A stretch of DNA of 64,000 nucleotides, from contig NZ_AP022332.1 in NCBI RefSeq assembly GCF_009936375.1, positions 1,228,501-1,292,500 on the forward strand, written 5' to 3'. The translations under genes and the position numbers were made by a program. This document shows, piece after piece, positions 40,509 to 49,660 of this stretch; position 1 is the first letter of the stretch; every line of letters starts with the position of its first letter. The notes under the pieces are model-generated. The model had not been told where the DNA came from. It searched no databases and worked only from the letters and a program-made list of their open reading frames with translations. Origin of the DNA: Methylosinus sp. C49 (lineage in GTDB: Bacteria; Pseudomonadota; Alphaproteobacteria; Rhizobiales; Beijerinckiaceae).

Positions 40509-41879
40509 TCATTCCCGCGATAGCGTCAGCGCGATTTTGAACGTCGCGCCTCCGCCGGGCGTGTCTTCGACCCAGATGCGGCCGCCGTGAGCGTCCATGA
40601 TTTCTTTGGCGATCGCGAGGCCGAGGCCCGTGCCGGACGTCGTTTCGGTTTTTCGCCAGAAGGCTTCGAAAACCATTTCGCGAAGGGCGGGCGCGACGCC
40701 TTCTCCATGATCGATGATCGCGACGATTCCGTCATCGTCGACCCGAACCACGATCGTTCCGTCTTTCGGCTCGGCGCGAAGCGCATTGTCGATGAGATTT
40801 GTCACGACGCAGTCGATCGCACGCTGATTTCCACGCACGAGCATCGACGCCCCGCTGCTCTCGAAATCGATGAATCGATTGCAATCCATCGCGAGCGGCA
40901 GAAAGTTGGAAACGATTTGCCGAACCGATCGCTCGAGATCGATGCTTTGATCGAGCGTCGTCTGGCCTTCCGTCAGCCGCGCGGCGACCAGCATTTGTTC
41001 GACGATCGACCGAAGCTGGCTCGCCTCGCCCAGCAATTCGCTCTTGAGCGTGGACGCTTTCGCATTCTCCAAGCGCGCGCGCATTATGGCGAGCGGCGTG
41101 CGCAATTCATGCGCCGCATTGGCGGTGAAGCGCCGCTGTCGCTCCACCCCCGCATCGAGGCGCATCAGCGCCTCGTTCATTCCTTCCACCAAAGGCGCGA
41201 TTTCGACGGGTACGCCGCGCGTCGGCAATCGCTGGCGCAACGAGCTCAGGTCGATTCGCGCGACTTCACCGACGATCGCCCGCAAGGGCGTCAGGCCGCG
41301 CCGCACGACGATCCAAGCGACGCCGACTGTCGTCAGCATGCCGACGATCAGATAGGCGCTGACCCAGGCGAGATCGTTCTTAAGGGAGAAAAACAAGTCT
41401 TCCGGCCGAAATTTTTGTCCATAGAGCGCGACTTGCATCAAGCCTATGGGGGTCCGGCGAAACATCATATGACCGGAGCTGCCCGGCCATTGGTCGTCGC
41501 CCATTGTGAAATGGAGATGATCGGCGCGGATCTCCGCCAAGCTCGCCAATTTCGAGACGAGCTTCGGGGACGAGCCCGCCAAAGGCTGCATCCGCACCGG
41601 ATCGAACACGGCGAAGAGCAGGCCGGGAACGCGCTGCATTTCCTCTTGCAGGTCGTGCGTCGGCTCGATTTTTCCGAGGCCGTCCTCTCCGCGGACCAAT
41701 GAATCGTCCACGAGAGCGGTCACACGAACAGACGCCATTTCGTCGAATGACGCATTGAATCCGCCGACATTGGCCAGGCCGAGGACGAACATCACGATCC
41801 AAGCGAGCACGAAGGCTGGAAGTTGCGCGGCAGTAAGCAGAACCGTGACGCGCAATGCGAGCGACGGAGCGTTCGTCAC
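40509..41879 (-). CDS. Two-component sensor histidine kinase
   Basis: Membrane sensor of 456 aa starting at a GTG that overlaps the response-regulator stop. Two membrane helices (about residues 9-38, LLTAAQLPAFVLAWIVMFVL; and about 170-193, AYLIVGMLTTVGVAWIVV) bracket a ~125-residue periplasmic sensor. A HAMP-like segment follows (RRGLTPLRAIVGEVARID), then the H-box AAHELRTPLAIM, N-box NLIDNAL and G-boxes IIDHGEGVAP and GTGLGLAIAKEIMDAH. It pairs with the upstream OmpR-type regulator. The signal is unknown; the TonB/PepSY iron-type genes on the other side of the shared control region suggest a metal-related role. Confidence 0.93.
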   Translation of the reverse strand: MTNAPSLALRVTVLLTAAQLPAFVLAWIVMFVLGLANVGGFNASFDEMASVRVTALVDDSLVRGEDGLGKIEPTHDLQEEMQRVPGLLFAVFDPVRMQPLAGSSPKLVSKLASLAEIRADHLHFTMGDDQWPGSSGHMMFRRTPIGLMQVALYGQKFRPEDLFFSLKNDLAWVSAYLIVGMLTTVGVAWIVVRRGLTPLRAIVGEVARIDLSSLRQRLPTRGVPVEIAPLVEGMNEALMRLDAGVERQRRFTANAAHELRTPLAIMRARLENAKASTLKSELLGEASQLRSIVEQMLVAARLTEGQTTLDQSIDLERSVRQIVSNFLPLAMDCNRFIDFESSGASMLVRGNQRAIDCVVTNLIDNALRAEPKDGTIVVRVDDDGIVAIIDHGEGVAPALREMVFEAFWRKTETTSGTGLGLAIAKEIMDAHGGRIWVEDTPGGGATFKIALTLSRE

Positions 41880-42562
41880 GCCTCATACTCATTCGATTCC
41901 CGAATGATGTAGCCGAGGGAGCGAGCCGAATGAATCTCGACGCCGGCTTTCAATTGGGTCAGGCGAACGCGCAGGCGCGACACCTGCGACGTCAACGCGT
42001 GGTCCTGCGCCTCGATCTCGTTTCCGTAGAGCTGGGCGTTGAGCGCTTCTCGCGAAACGACGCAATTGGCGCGACGCAGCAAAGTCTCCAATAGGATCAG
42101 CTCGCTGCGCGGGAACAGAGCGGGGCGGCCGGCGATCGACACTGTGCGCTCGTCCAGATCGAGGGACAGCGCCCCGAGCTCGATCGGCGGGCTCGGCTGA
42201 TCCCTGCGCCTTCGAAGATGCGCGCGAATGCGGGCGATCATCTCGTCGAGGTTGAACGGCTTGGTGAGATAATCGTCAGCTCCGGCCTCCAGGCCGTCGA
42301 TTCTGTCGTCGATGGCGTCGAGCGCGGTCAGCATCAGAATGCGGATGGCCGGTTGCTTCTTTCGCAGCAGGGCGATCAGCGAGATGCCGTCTCCATCGGG
42401 AAGTCGCCTATCCAGCAAGGCGAGCGAATAAGCGTGATCCTCGAGCGCGATGACGGCATCCTCTTTCGTGCCGACTCGATCGACGCCATAGCCGGCTCGC
42501 TCGATCCTGGACATCACTTCGGACGCCAAGGCCGTATGGTCTTCCACCAAAAGAATACGCAT
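41876..42562 (-). CDS. OmpR/PhoB-type response regulator
   Basis: A 228-aa DNA-binding regulator. The receiver domain has the acidic pair in LLVEDH, phospho-acceptor Asp51 in ALLDRRLPDGDG, and Lys101 in YLTKPFNLDE. The C-terminal winged helix reads RSELILLETLLRRANCVVSR and VSRLRVRLTQLKAGVEIHSA. It is the first gene of the pair, coupled to the kinase by a GTGA overlap. A 325-bp control region with strong dyads separates it from the divergent DUF2946/TonB genes, which are plausible targets. Confidence 0.95.
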   Translation of the reverse strand: MRILLVEDHTALASEVMSRIERAGYGVDRVGTKEDAVIALEDHAYSLALLDRRLPDGDGISLIALLRKKQPAIRILMLTALDAIDDRIDGLEAGADDYLTKPFNLDEMIARIRAHLRRRRDQPSPPIELGALSLDLDERTVSIAGRPALFPRSELILLETLLRRANCVVSREALNAQLYGNEIEAQDHALTSQVSRLRVRLTQLKAGVEIHSARSLGYIIRESNEYEA

Positions 42563-42887
42563 GGGCGCCGCTCCCAGCTGTCATCGATGCGCGGCTCGAG
42601 CGACGAGCGTCCGAAATACGCATCCTTCACTGTCATATCGTAAGGAGAGGCGCCTGGAAAAGCGCTCGGCGAGCTGCGTTATGAGGCGAGTCTCATACGT
42701 TGGCCTCGAGACTGTGGCGCCGGCGCCACAGCTTCCGCCTTTTTGATGTATTTTCGAGGCCGCGAGGTTCCCGAGACACTTCGCTCTTAATGCTCGAGCT
42801 CACGACCCGAGGCGTCGCCCTGGCCAAAGCCGGTGGCAAACATGCTATGGCATTGGCCGAACGGGTCTTTTTAAGACATGGGCAGTC
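42563..42887. promoter_or_regulatory. divergent control region with 20-bp perfect palindrome
   Basis: A 325-bp gap between the response regulator and the DUF2946 gene. It contains CTGTGGCGCCGGCGCCACAG (42712-42731), a perfect 20-bp palindrome. This is nested inside GGCCTCGA (42702-42709) and TCGAGGCC (42754-42761). A further dyad AGTCTC/GAGACT lies just to the left (about 42690-42712). A CTTTTTG run follows at about 42738, so a terminator is an alternative reading. No gene is seen here. Confidence 0.5.
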
Positions 42888-43319
42888 ATGATGATCGCGC
42901 GAGAGGGCCAGCAAGCGGAAAGGCGCCGACGACCGGCGCTTTCTGCGTTCCTCTTCGGCATTTTGGCTCTGTCCTTCGTATTCCTCAGCCTCGCCGCGGG
43001 GCCGTTTTCGATCCCGTCTCTCGTGCGGATCGGCGATGGCGGTTTCGCCATCTCCTTTCGCGGCGCGCCTTGCCTGGCCGACCGGCATAGGAGTGATGCG
43101 CCTCCCGCAAAAACTGGCGATCATTCCCAGTGCTGCGTCCTCTGCGGCGCGCGCGATTTCGACGGCGCGACGCTCGCTGGCGCGACGCAGGAGAGCGGGG
43201 CGTTCGCGCCTCGGCCGGCGCTCGTCCTCGCTGCGGTTCGGCGGCGTGAGGCAAGAGTCCGCCCGCCCACAGGCTGGGCCAGCTCCTGGTCGTCACAGGC
43301 GCCGCCGATTTTCTCCTGA
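42888..43319 (+). CDS. DUF2946-like membrane/periplasmic protein
   Basis: A 143-aa protein with a membrane helix near the N-terminus (LSAFLFGILALSFVFLSLAA) and a central SQCCVLCGARD cysteine motif. The layout resembles the DUF2946 family, small proteins often next to TonB receptors and metal uptake genes. The C-terminal half is Arg/Pro-rich and less convincing. It precedes the siderophore receptor by 80 bp on the same strand. The cysteines could bind a metal; this is inference. Confidence 0.55.
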   Translation: MMIAREGQQAERRRRPALSAFLFGILALSFVFLSLAAGPFSIPSLVRIGDGGFAISFRGAPCLADRHRSDAPPAKTGDHSQCCVLCGARDFDGATLAGATQESGAFAPRPALVLAAVRRREARVRPPTGWASSWSSQAPPIFS

Positions 43320-43399
43320 CCGGCTGAACGAAGACCCTCGGGTCCAACCATCTCGTCACCGTTCATGCGGGCGTCGATCGCCGCGCAAGGAGAAATTCT

Positions 43400-45664
43400 A
43401 TGCTTCGTTCCAACCTGTTGCGCGGCGCATCCGTCGGCGCGCTCATGGCCTTGTCCTTGTCCTCGATCCATTCGGCTCTGGCGCAGGAGTCGTTGCCGGC
43501 GATCGACATTGGCGCTGCGGCGGGGCCGGTTCGGCCCACAGCGCAATCTGCGCGCGCCGAGGCGGAAAAGACGAGCTACCACCCCAAAAGCGCAATGACG
43601 GCGCTCAAAACCAACACCTCCATCATGGAGACGCCGGTCTCTGTGCAAGTCGTGCCGCAGCAGGTGCTGCTGGATCAGCAGGCGACGACGCTGGCGCGCG
43701 CGGTGGACAATGTCAGCGGCGTTCGCTCATTCGATTCCAGCTATATCGGCGGCAATGATCAATTTCAGATCCGCGGCTTCACGACCTCTTATGTTTATAC
43801 CGATGGGCTGCGATTGCAGAGCGGCCTGCCCGGAACGTCGTCGCTGATCAATGTCGAGAAGGTCGAGGTTCTCAAAGGGCCGGCTTCGATCCTCTATGGC
43901 CGCGCGGACCCGGGCGGCATCGTCAATGTCGTCACCAAGCAGCCCGAGGCGATTCCGCATTACGTCATCCAGCAGCAAATCGGTTCGTATAGTTCCTACC
44001 GAACGACGCTGGACGCCACCGGTCCTCTGACGAAAGACGATACGCTGCTCTATCGGCTGACGGCGGAGGCGGATCTAGAGCATTCTTTTCACGAGACGAA
44101 CTATTCGCGAAATTACTTCGTCTCGCCGGTCGTGCGATGGAATATCGACGCCGCGACGCAAATAACATTCAATCTGCAATATGGCCGTCAAGCCATTCCC
44201 TTCGATGTCGGCACATTCGGATTCACCAAATACGATCCGCTCTCATTGGTGTTTGGCGTGGGGCCAGCGGCCTTTCTTCCGCGCGAGCGCGCATTCAACG
44301 ATCCAAACTCCTCGATGAATGTCGAGACCGTGAAATACGGTTATAACTTCTCGCATAAATTCTCGGAGGATTGGACGCTGACCAATCGCTTCGAAGGCAT
44401 CGTCTATCACTCGGACAATTACTTGGTGGTTCCGGTCGGATTCGCCGCCAATTCGCCGACGCAATTGAGCCGCGTCGCGATCGCCAATAGCGGCGTACGA
44501 GACAGCGTGAATTTAAATCTCGATCTCACAGGAAGATTTGAAACCTATGGCGTCGAGCATTCGGTGCTGGTCGGCGGCGATTACCTCTCCAATCGGGCGT
44601 TCAATCCGTTTTTCGGCGCATCGAAAATTCGGCAGTCGAACATCGACTATCTGTTTCCGATCCATAGCGTCACGCCGACCACTCTCAGCCAATACAATAG
44701 CTTCCTTCCCGGCTGGACCTCGATCAACCGAGAAGACTGGTACGGATTCTATGTTCAGGATCAGCTGAAGCTTCCCTACAATCTGTTCGTGTTGGCCGGA
44801 GCTCGCTACGATCGCGCCATCACGCATTCGAACGCCTATGACGGAAACGGCGAACAGCTGGGCAATAACTCTCAGCGCGTCACGCCGCGCTTCGGCCTGC
44901 TGTGGCGGCCGATCGAGGAAGTGAGCCTCTATGGCAGCTATCTCGAAAACTTCGGCTCCGCTGGCGGTCTCTCCGGTCCCGCCGGGCCGACACAGCAAAT
45001 TCTGCCTTCGGAGACTGCCCAGCAATGGGAGGTGGGCGTCAAAACCGAGCTGTTCGACAAGCGCCTGACTGCCACTTTCGCCTATTACAATCTCATCAAG
45101 CAGCATGTTGGCGTGTCGGACCCCGATCCGACCAGAGCCGCTCTCGGCTACCGCGTCGCGACGGGCGAGATTCGCAATAGAGGCGTGGAGCTGGATGTCG
45201 CAGGAGAGATTCTGCCCGGCTGGAAGGTGATCGGCGGCTATTCCTATATCGACTCGATCGTCGCCAAGGACGAGGGCGTCGTCAGCGATCCGCTCGGCAA
45301 TACGGTCAGCTTCAAGGGCTTCACCGGCTTCACGCCGGCCGATGTGTCCCGTCATATGGGCAATCTGTTCACGACCTACGAGCTGCAGGACGGCGATTGG
45401 AAGGGCCTGAAATTCGGCGGAGGCGTCAACGCCCGCAGCAAATCCTATGGCGACAGCCTGAACAGCTATCATGTTCCCGGCTACGCCATCTTCAATCTGC
45501 TCGCGTCCTACAGCTGGGATCTCTACGGGACCAAGCTGACCGCTCAGCTCAATGTCGAGAATCTGGCGGACACGCGCTATTACCCCACCGGCAACCGAGG
45601 CCAGTTCCAGATCGGCGTCGGAACGCCGCGAACGTTCAAGGGCTCCATCCGCATGGAGTTTTGA
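43400..45664 (+). CDS. TonB-dependent siderophore receptor
   Basis: Outer-membrane gated channel of 754 aa for ferric-siderophore uptake. The signal peptide ends near SALAQES. The plug domain shows METPVSVQVVPQQVLLDQQA, FQIRGFTTSYVYTDGLRL and VEVLKGPASILYGRADPGGI, the hallmarks of the FhuA/FpvA-type group. The barrel ends with GSIRMEF, a C-terminal phenylalanine as needed for outer-membrane insertion. There is no N-terminal signalling (STN) domain and no sigma/anti-sigma pair, so regulation is likely through Fur or the neighbouring two-component system. AAGGAG precedes the ATG. PepSY follows 2 bp after the stop. Confidence 0.95.
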   Translation: MLRSNLLRGASVGALMALSLSSIHSALAQESLPAIDIGAAAGPVRPTAQSARAEAEKTSYHPKSAMTALKTNTSIMETPVSVQVVPQQVLLDQQATTLARAVDNVSGVRSFDSSYIGGNDQFQIRGFTTSYVYTDGLRLQSGLPGTSSLINVEKVEVLKGPASILYGRADPGGIVNVVTKQPEAIPHYVIQQQIGSYSSYRTTLDATGPLTKDDTLLYRLTAEADLEHSFHETNYSRNYFVSPVVRWNIDAATQITFNLQYGRQAIPFDVGTFGFTKYDPLSLVFGVGPAAFLPRERAFNDPNSSMNVETVKYGYNFSHKFSEDWTLTNRFEGIVYHSDNYLVVPVGFAANSPTQLSRVAIANSGVRDSVNLNLDLTGRFETYGVEHSVLVGGDYLSNRAFNPFFGASKIRQSNIDYLFPIHSVTPTTLSQYNSFLPGWTSINREDWYGFYVQDQLKLPYNLFVLAGARYDRAITHSNAYDGNGEQLGNNSQRVTPRFGLLWRPIEEVSLYGSYLENFGSAGGLSGPAGPTQQILPSETAQQWEVGVKTELFDKRLTATFAYYNLIKQHVGVSDPDPTRAALGYRVATGEIRNRGVELDVAGEILPGWKVIGGYSYIDSIVAKDEGVVSDPLGNTVSFKGFTGFTPADVSRHMGNLFTTYELQDGDWKGLKFGGGVNARSKSYGDSLNSYHVPGYAIFNLLASYSWDLYGTKLTAQLNVENLADTRYYPTGNRGQFQIGVGTPRTFKGSIRMEF

Positions 45665-45666
45665 CG

Positions 45667-46929
45667 ATGTCTCGCGCCTTCTGGGTGCGGGTTCATCGCT
45701 GGGCGGGCTTGGCGATGGCGGGATTTCTCGTCATCGTCGGCGCCACGGGAAGCGTCCTCGCCTTTCGTGACGAGATCGACGTCTGTCTCAATCCAGACCT
45801 TCTGACCGTCGCGGCGCGCGACGCCGCCGCGCTCGATCCCCTCGAGCTGAGAGAGCGCGCTGCGGCGCTCTATCCGGGCGCGCGCATCGACGATGCGTCG
45901 CTCGAGGTCGAGCCCGGCCGCTCCTACATGGCCCGCGTCTGGACGAAAGGGGAAGGGGAATCGGCTGCGTTGATCTTTCTCTATCTCGACCCTTATTCGG
46001 GAGAGAGGCTCGGGACGCGCAGCTGGGGCGTCGTCTCGCTCGACCGAAAAAATCTGCTCTTTTTTCTCTATCGCCTGCACTACACGCTCGCCCTGCCGGC
46101 CTTCACCGGAAGCTTCGGAAGCTATCTGCTCGGCGTCGCCGCGCTCATTTGGACGATAGACTGTTTCGTCGCCTTCTACCTCACCTTGCCGCCGAGGCGG
46201 CGCGACCGGAGCAACGCGTCCCACGCCGCAAAATCCTGGTGGGATCGGTGGCGACCGGCTTGGCGGATCAAACTCGACGGCGGCGCATATCGCGTCAATT
46301 TCGACATTCATCGCGCCTTCGGCCTATGGACCTGGGCGATGCTGCTGGTCTTCGCTTGGTCGGGCGTCGGCTTCAATCTCGACGTGGTCTATCGCCCGAC
46401 GATGAAGGCGCTGTTCGGCTTCGCCGAGCTTCCTGCCGCTCTGCCTGCGCGGGCCGAACCGCTCGACGCGCCGTTTCTCGACTGGCGCGCGGCTCGCGTC
46501 GTCGGGCGCAGGCTGCTCGACGAGCAGGCGCGTCGAGCGGGTTTTTCCATCGAGAGCGAGACGCTTCTCTCTTATGATCGCAGCCGCGGCGTCTACGCGC
46601 TCGTCGCGCATAGTTCGCCGACGATCGCAGCGAATGCGCGAGCGATGGTCGTTTTCGACGCCGACTCGGGCGCTCTGCGCGCAGCGACCTGGCCAGGAGA
46701 CTCTGCTGAGAAAGCGGGAAATTCGATTGGTCGATGGCTCGCGCGTCTCCATACCGCTTCCATCTTCGGCCTGCCGATGAAGATTCTCGTCTGCGTGATG
46801 GGCTTCGCGATCTGCGCGCTCTCCGTCACCGGCGTCCATATCTGCAGGAAGAAACGGAAAGCGCTACGCTTCCGCGAGGCGCATGGCGGAGCCGCGCGCG
46901 CGCCGCTGGAGCCGATGGACTCCGAGTAA
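45667..46929 (+). CDS. PepSY-associated membrane protein
   Basis: A 420-aa inner-membrane protein with about four hydrophobic helices, starting VHRWAGLAMAGFLVIVGATG. Repeated HR/H motifs on helices (VHRWAGL, YRLHYTLALP, DIHRAFGLWTWA, ARLHTASIFGL) match the PepSY_TM family. That family is often encoded beside TonB siderophore receptors and thought to reduce ferric siderophores at the inner membrane. The start lies 2 bp after the receptor stop, so the two are one operon. The histidines could ligate haem, but this is inference. Confidence 0.92.
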   Translation: MSRAFWVRVHRWAGLAMAGFLVIVGATGSVLAFRDEIDVCLNPDLLTVAARDAAALDPLELRERAAALYPGARIDDASLEVEPGRSYMARVWTKGEGESAALIFLYLDPYSGERLGTRSWGVVSLDRKNLLFFLYRLHYTLALPAFTGSFGSYLLGVAALIWTIDCFVAFYLTLPPRRRDRSNASHAAKSWWDRWRPAWRIKLDGGAYRVNFDIHRAFGLWTWAMLLVFAWSGVGFNLDVVYRPTMKALFGFAELPAALPARAEPLDAPFLDWRAARVVGRRLLDEQARRAGFSIESETLLSYDRSRGVYALVAHSSPTIAANARAMVVFDADSGALRAATWPGDSAEKAGNSIGRWLARLHTASIFGLPMKILVCVMGFAICALSVTGVHICRKKRKALRFREAHGGAARAPLEPMDSE

Positions 46930-46936
46930 CCGCCTC

Positions 46937-47182
46937 ATGTGTCAGATCGAGGTTTGCGACGGCGCCGATCCGGCGATCTTCGTCGCGCCCATCGCCGAGC
47001 GCGCCTTCGACTGGCCCGGCCTCGCCTTGGGCCTCTTTCTGAGTTGGCCACTCGTTTTCGTTGCCGGCGTCATCCGCCGGCGGCAAAAACGCGGTGCGCG
47101 GGAAGCTGTAGCGCTGAGGCAAATAAGATCGCGCTGGCGAAGAGAGACCCCTGAGCGTCTCTCCCGGCGCGCGATCGAATAG
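46937..47182 (+). CDS. small membrane protein, possible
   Basis: A possible 81-aa product starting 8 bp after the PepSY stop. It has one hydrophobic helix (WPGLALGLFLSWPLVFVAGV) followed by a basic tail (IRRRQKRGAREAV). Position at the end of the siderophore operon and the helix favour a real gene; the high-GC codon pattern is not decisive. No family is recognised. The 240 bp after it hold no further gene. Confidence 0.45.
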   Translation: MCQIEVCDGADPAIFVAPIAERAFDWPGLALGLFLSWPLVFVAGVIRRRQKRGAREAVALRQIRSRWRRETPERLSRRAIE

Positions 47183-47423
47183 TCGGCGACAAACATCGTC
47201 GATGTTCGATTGATTTCTCGCGAGGCTCGTCGCCGCCGATCACCGGAGCGTTACCTGGGCCATGCGGGCCATGAGCTTCTATGTTCATACGCTCCAGCGT
47301 GCCGAACGTCCGCGAAATCCAGGCAAAGAGGACCTTCACATGGTCCAGGTCGAACGGCCGTTCATGGCAACTTCAAAGCGCGCCGCCGTCGCGCGGGCGT
47401 GGGTTATCCCTTATAACGCCCCC

Positions 47424-48116
47424 ATGCGGATCATCCCCGTCATCGACCTCAAAGGCGGCCATGTCGTGCGCGCCTTTCGGGGCGAGCGCGCTTCCTATGC
47501 GCCGATCGTCACGCCGCTCGCCGCCGGCAGCGCGCCGGAGGCGATCGTCGCGGGATTTCTGCGGCTCTTTGCTTTCGATACGCTCTATATCGCCGATCTC
47601 GACGCGATCGAGCGATGCGGCGATCATGGCGCGGTGATCGACGCGCTGGCGCAGAGCTTTCCGCAAGTCTCTTTCTGGGTCGATGACGGCGTCCGGTCCG
47701 ATGCGGCGCCTGGACCGCGAGCCTCGAGGCTCGCCAATCTCGCGCCCGTCATCGGCAGCGAGAGCCTCGCGCAGCATGTCGTCCCCGATCTCTCGCGCGA
47801 GGCGCGCGCGATTCTCTCGCTGGATTTTCGCGGCGACGAATTTCTCGGACCGCCTGCGCTGCTCGACGATCCGCGGCTCTGGCCGCCGCGAATCATCGCC
47901 ATGACTCTGGCGCGCGTCGGCGCCTTTGCGGGGCCGGATGTCGCGCTTTTATCCTCGCTGGCGCGCCGCGCGCCGGGCCGGGAAATCTACGCCGCCGGCG
48001 GGCTGCGCGATGCGCGCGATCTCGAGGCCTTGGCGCGCATCGGCGTCGCCGGCGCGCTCGTCGCCTCGGCGCTGCACGATGGGCGGCTGTCGCCCGACGA
48101 TTTGCGCGGAGCATAA
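47424..48116 (+). CDS. HisA-like TIM-barrel protein of the C1 cluster
   Basis: A 230-aa (beta/alpha)8 protein of the HisA/HisF family. It has the HisA-like first strand MRIIPVIDLKGGHVVRAFRG, FDTLYIADLDAIERCGDHGA and LSLDFRGDEFLGPP, so both acid positions used by HisA (first and fifth strands) are kept. It is shorter than true HisA and lies beside fae/mch rather than his genes. HisA-like genes are regular members of methylotroph tetrahydromethanopterin/methylofuran clusters, so a cofactor-synthesis role is likely. It is convergent with the second fae gene across a shared terminator. A true HisA function is less likely. Confidence 0.82.
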   Translation: MRIIPVIDLKGGHVVRAFRGERASYAPIVTPLAAGSAPEAIVAGFLRLFAFDTLYIADLDAIERCGDHGAVIDALAQSFPQVSFWVDDGVRSDAAPGPRASRLANLAPVIGSESLAQHVVPDLSREARAILSLDFRGDEFLGPPALLDDPRLWPPRIIAMTLARVGAFAGPDVALLSSLARRAPGREIYAAGGLRDARDLEALARIGVAGALVASALHDGRLSPDDLRGA

Positions 48117-48120
48117 AAAG

Positions 48121-48151
48121 AAAGAGGAGCCGCGGTCGGCGGCTCCTCTTT
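48121..48151. terminator. bidirectional terminator between HisA-like gene and fae2
   Basis: AAAGAGGAGCCG (48121-48132) and CGGCTCCTCTTT (48140-48151) are perfect 12-bp arms with a 7-nt loop. A-rich sequence lies on the left (GCATAAAAAG) and CTTTAG on the right, so it works for both convergent transcripts. Confidence 0.85.
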
Positions 48152-48177
48152 AGTCGATTGCGGGCTTGCGCTGCGCC

Positions 48178-48744
48178 TCAGTCGGCGGCGGCGAAGGGGT
48201 GCTTGGCGGTCACGCGCTCGGAGAGCACCTTGGAAGCGCTCGGATCGCCCTTCATCGCGCGGGCGATTGCTTCCTTCGTGGCGCGATAGTTGAAGTCCTG
48301 GATCTTCTGATCGTCATTGGCTTCCCAATGAATGAACACGCCGACCGAGATGAAGAGGTCGTCGGCCTGCTCGATCGGGATGATCCCCTCGGCGACGCTG
48401 TCGGCGACGGCCTTGGCGACGCCATATTGCGCCGGGCCGAACATCTGAACGGCCTGCTTGGCGTTCTTGATCGTCACCTTGTTGAAGAGGATGGTGTAGG
48501 GCTTGACCAGAAGGTTCGGCGCGACGACGGCGAGCAGGGTGGTGAAGCCGTCCTTATTATTGACGAGCGCATTGGCGAAAGCCGTCTCGGCCGAGCTGCC
48601 GCGCGGACCCATCAGCAGGTCGATGTGCGCGACCTCATTGCCTTCGCCGACGAGCGATTCGCCGACAAGCAGCTTGGGAGTCGAGGAGCTGGAGCCGGCC
48701 TTCGGAAAGAGGGCGCCCAGAATCTTGTCCAGTATCGAAGCCAT
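48178..48744 (-). CDS. fae2: Formaldehyde-activating enzyme paralogue with N-terminal extension
   Basis: A second Fae of 188 aa. The core ([20 protein letters not shown] through [20 protein letters not shown]) is nearly identical to the upstream copy, including the catalytic histidine of NEVAHIDL. It differs by an 18-residue extension: an amphipathic stretch [13 protein letters not shown] plus a flexible GSSSSTPK linker. Fae catalyses condensation of formaldehyde with tetrahydromethanopterin in the cytoplasm. The extension could target the enzyme to a membrane, partner or shell; this is inference. It lies 268 bp after fae, separated by a hairpin, on the same strand. The label fae2 is mine. 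Confidence 0.92.
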   Translation of the reverse strand: MASILDKILGALFPKAGSSSSTPKLLVGESLVGEGNEVAHIDLLMGPRGSSAETAFANALVNNKDGFTTLLAVVAPNLLVKPYTILFNKVTIKNAKQAVQMFGPAQYGVAKAVADSVAEGIIPIEQADDLFISVGVFIHWEANDDQKIQDFNYRATKEAIARAMKGDPSASKVLSERVTAKHPFAAAD

Positions 48745-48893
48745 ATTCGATTTCCTTTCGGTCTGTTCGTCACGCCTTGGCGGCGTTGTTCTCGGCCTGC
48801 GCGAGGCCCCCCAATCTCGCTGCAACTTCCGTCAGGAAGCCGACTGGTGACGCGCCGACCGCGGATCGATTCGCTTCAATTCGAGTCGACGAA

Positions 48894-48915
48894 GAGGAGC
48901 CGCGGACGGCTCCTC
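48894..48915 (-). terminator. hairpin between the two fae genes
   Basis: GAGGAGCCG (48894-48902) and CGGCTCCTC (48907-48915) are perfect arms with a 4-nt loop, lying after fae on the minus strand. The downstream run is only TTCGTCG, so it is a partial terminator or an mRNA stabiliser. The same GAGGAGCCG arm is used in the terminator at 48121. Confidence 0.6.
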
Positions 48916-49012
48916 GAAAATCCGGCGACGGAGCGCCGCATCGCAGCGAGGCGACGACGCGCGCGAGGCGCGCCGACGCTCGCCGACGCTCGCCGGCCGA
49001 ACGAGCGTGAGC

Positions 49013-49522
49013 TCAGTTCGCGCCGAAAGGATGCTTGACGTCGTTGCGCTTGGCGACGACCTCGGCGGCCTTCGGCTCGCCCTTGACGGCGCGCGCGATG
49101 GCTTCCTTCGTGGCCTGATAGTTATACTCCTGGATCTTCTTGTCGTCGTTGGCTTCCCAGTGGATGAACACGCCGACGGAGATGAACAGGTCATCGGCCT
49201 CGGCGACCGGGATCACGCCTTCGGCGACGGAGTCGGCGACGGCCTTGGCGACGCCGGCCTGAGCCGGTCCGAACATCTGAACGGCCTGCTTGGCGTTCTT
49301 GATGGTGACCTTGTTGAACAGGATCGTGTTCGGCTTGGCCAGCAGATTCGGCGCAACGACGGCGAGCAGCGTGGTGAAGCCGTCCTTGTTGTTGACGAGC
49401 GCGTTGGCGAAGGCGGTCTCGGCCGCGCTGCCGCGCGGTCCGATCAGGAGGTCGATGTGAGCGACTTCATTGCCTTCGCCGACGAGCGACTCGCCGACCA
49501 TGAGCTTGTTGATCAGGGCCAT
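49013..49522 (-). CDS. fae: Formaldehyde-activating enzyme
   Basis: Joins formaldehyde to tetrahydromethanopterin to make methylene-H4MPT, the entry to the detoxification/energy route in methylotrophs; 169 aa, the canonical length. Diagnostic segments are [60 protein letters not shown] and [20 protein letters not shown]. The start ([10 protein letters not shown]) is preceded by AAAGGAAGAAAC. It follows the CitG-like gene on the same strand, the order mch - orf - orf - fae known from methylotroph C1 clusters. This is the gene that most strongly identifies the organism as methylotrophic. Confidence 0.97.
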   Translation of the reverse strand: MALINKLMVGESLVGEGNEVAHIDLLIGPRGSAAETAFANALVNNKDGFTTLLAVVAPNLLAKPNTILFNKVTIKNAKQAVQMFGPAQAGVAKAVADSVAEGVIPVAEADDLFISVGVFIHWEANDDKKIQEYNYQATKEAIARAVKGEPKAAEVVAKRNDVKHPFGAN

Positions 49523-49660
49523 GTTTCTTCCTTTCGATAAACTCGACTTGTCGCCCACGCGGCTGCCAGCGCGGGCGCCTCCCTCTGTCTCTCCGGCGTC
49601 AGGCCGAAATGCGGCCGAGCCGGACGAGCCGGTCGCGAGACCATCTCGCGCGGCGCGAAC

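Noticed and set aside
43400..46929. Methanobactin (mbn) uptake operon
   Set aside because: A TonB receptor and membrane protein are present, but there is no mbnA precursor, mbnB/mbnC pair or mbnP/mbnH; a general siderophore receptor fits better.
47424..48116. True histidine-biosynthesis HisA
   Set aside because: No other his gene is nearby, the protein is shorter, the HisA-typical VDLDGA segment is changed to ADLDAIE, and the C1 cluster context fits a HisA-like cofactor protein better.
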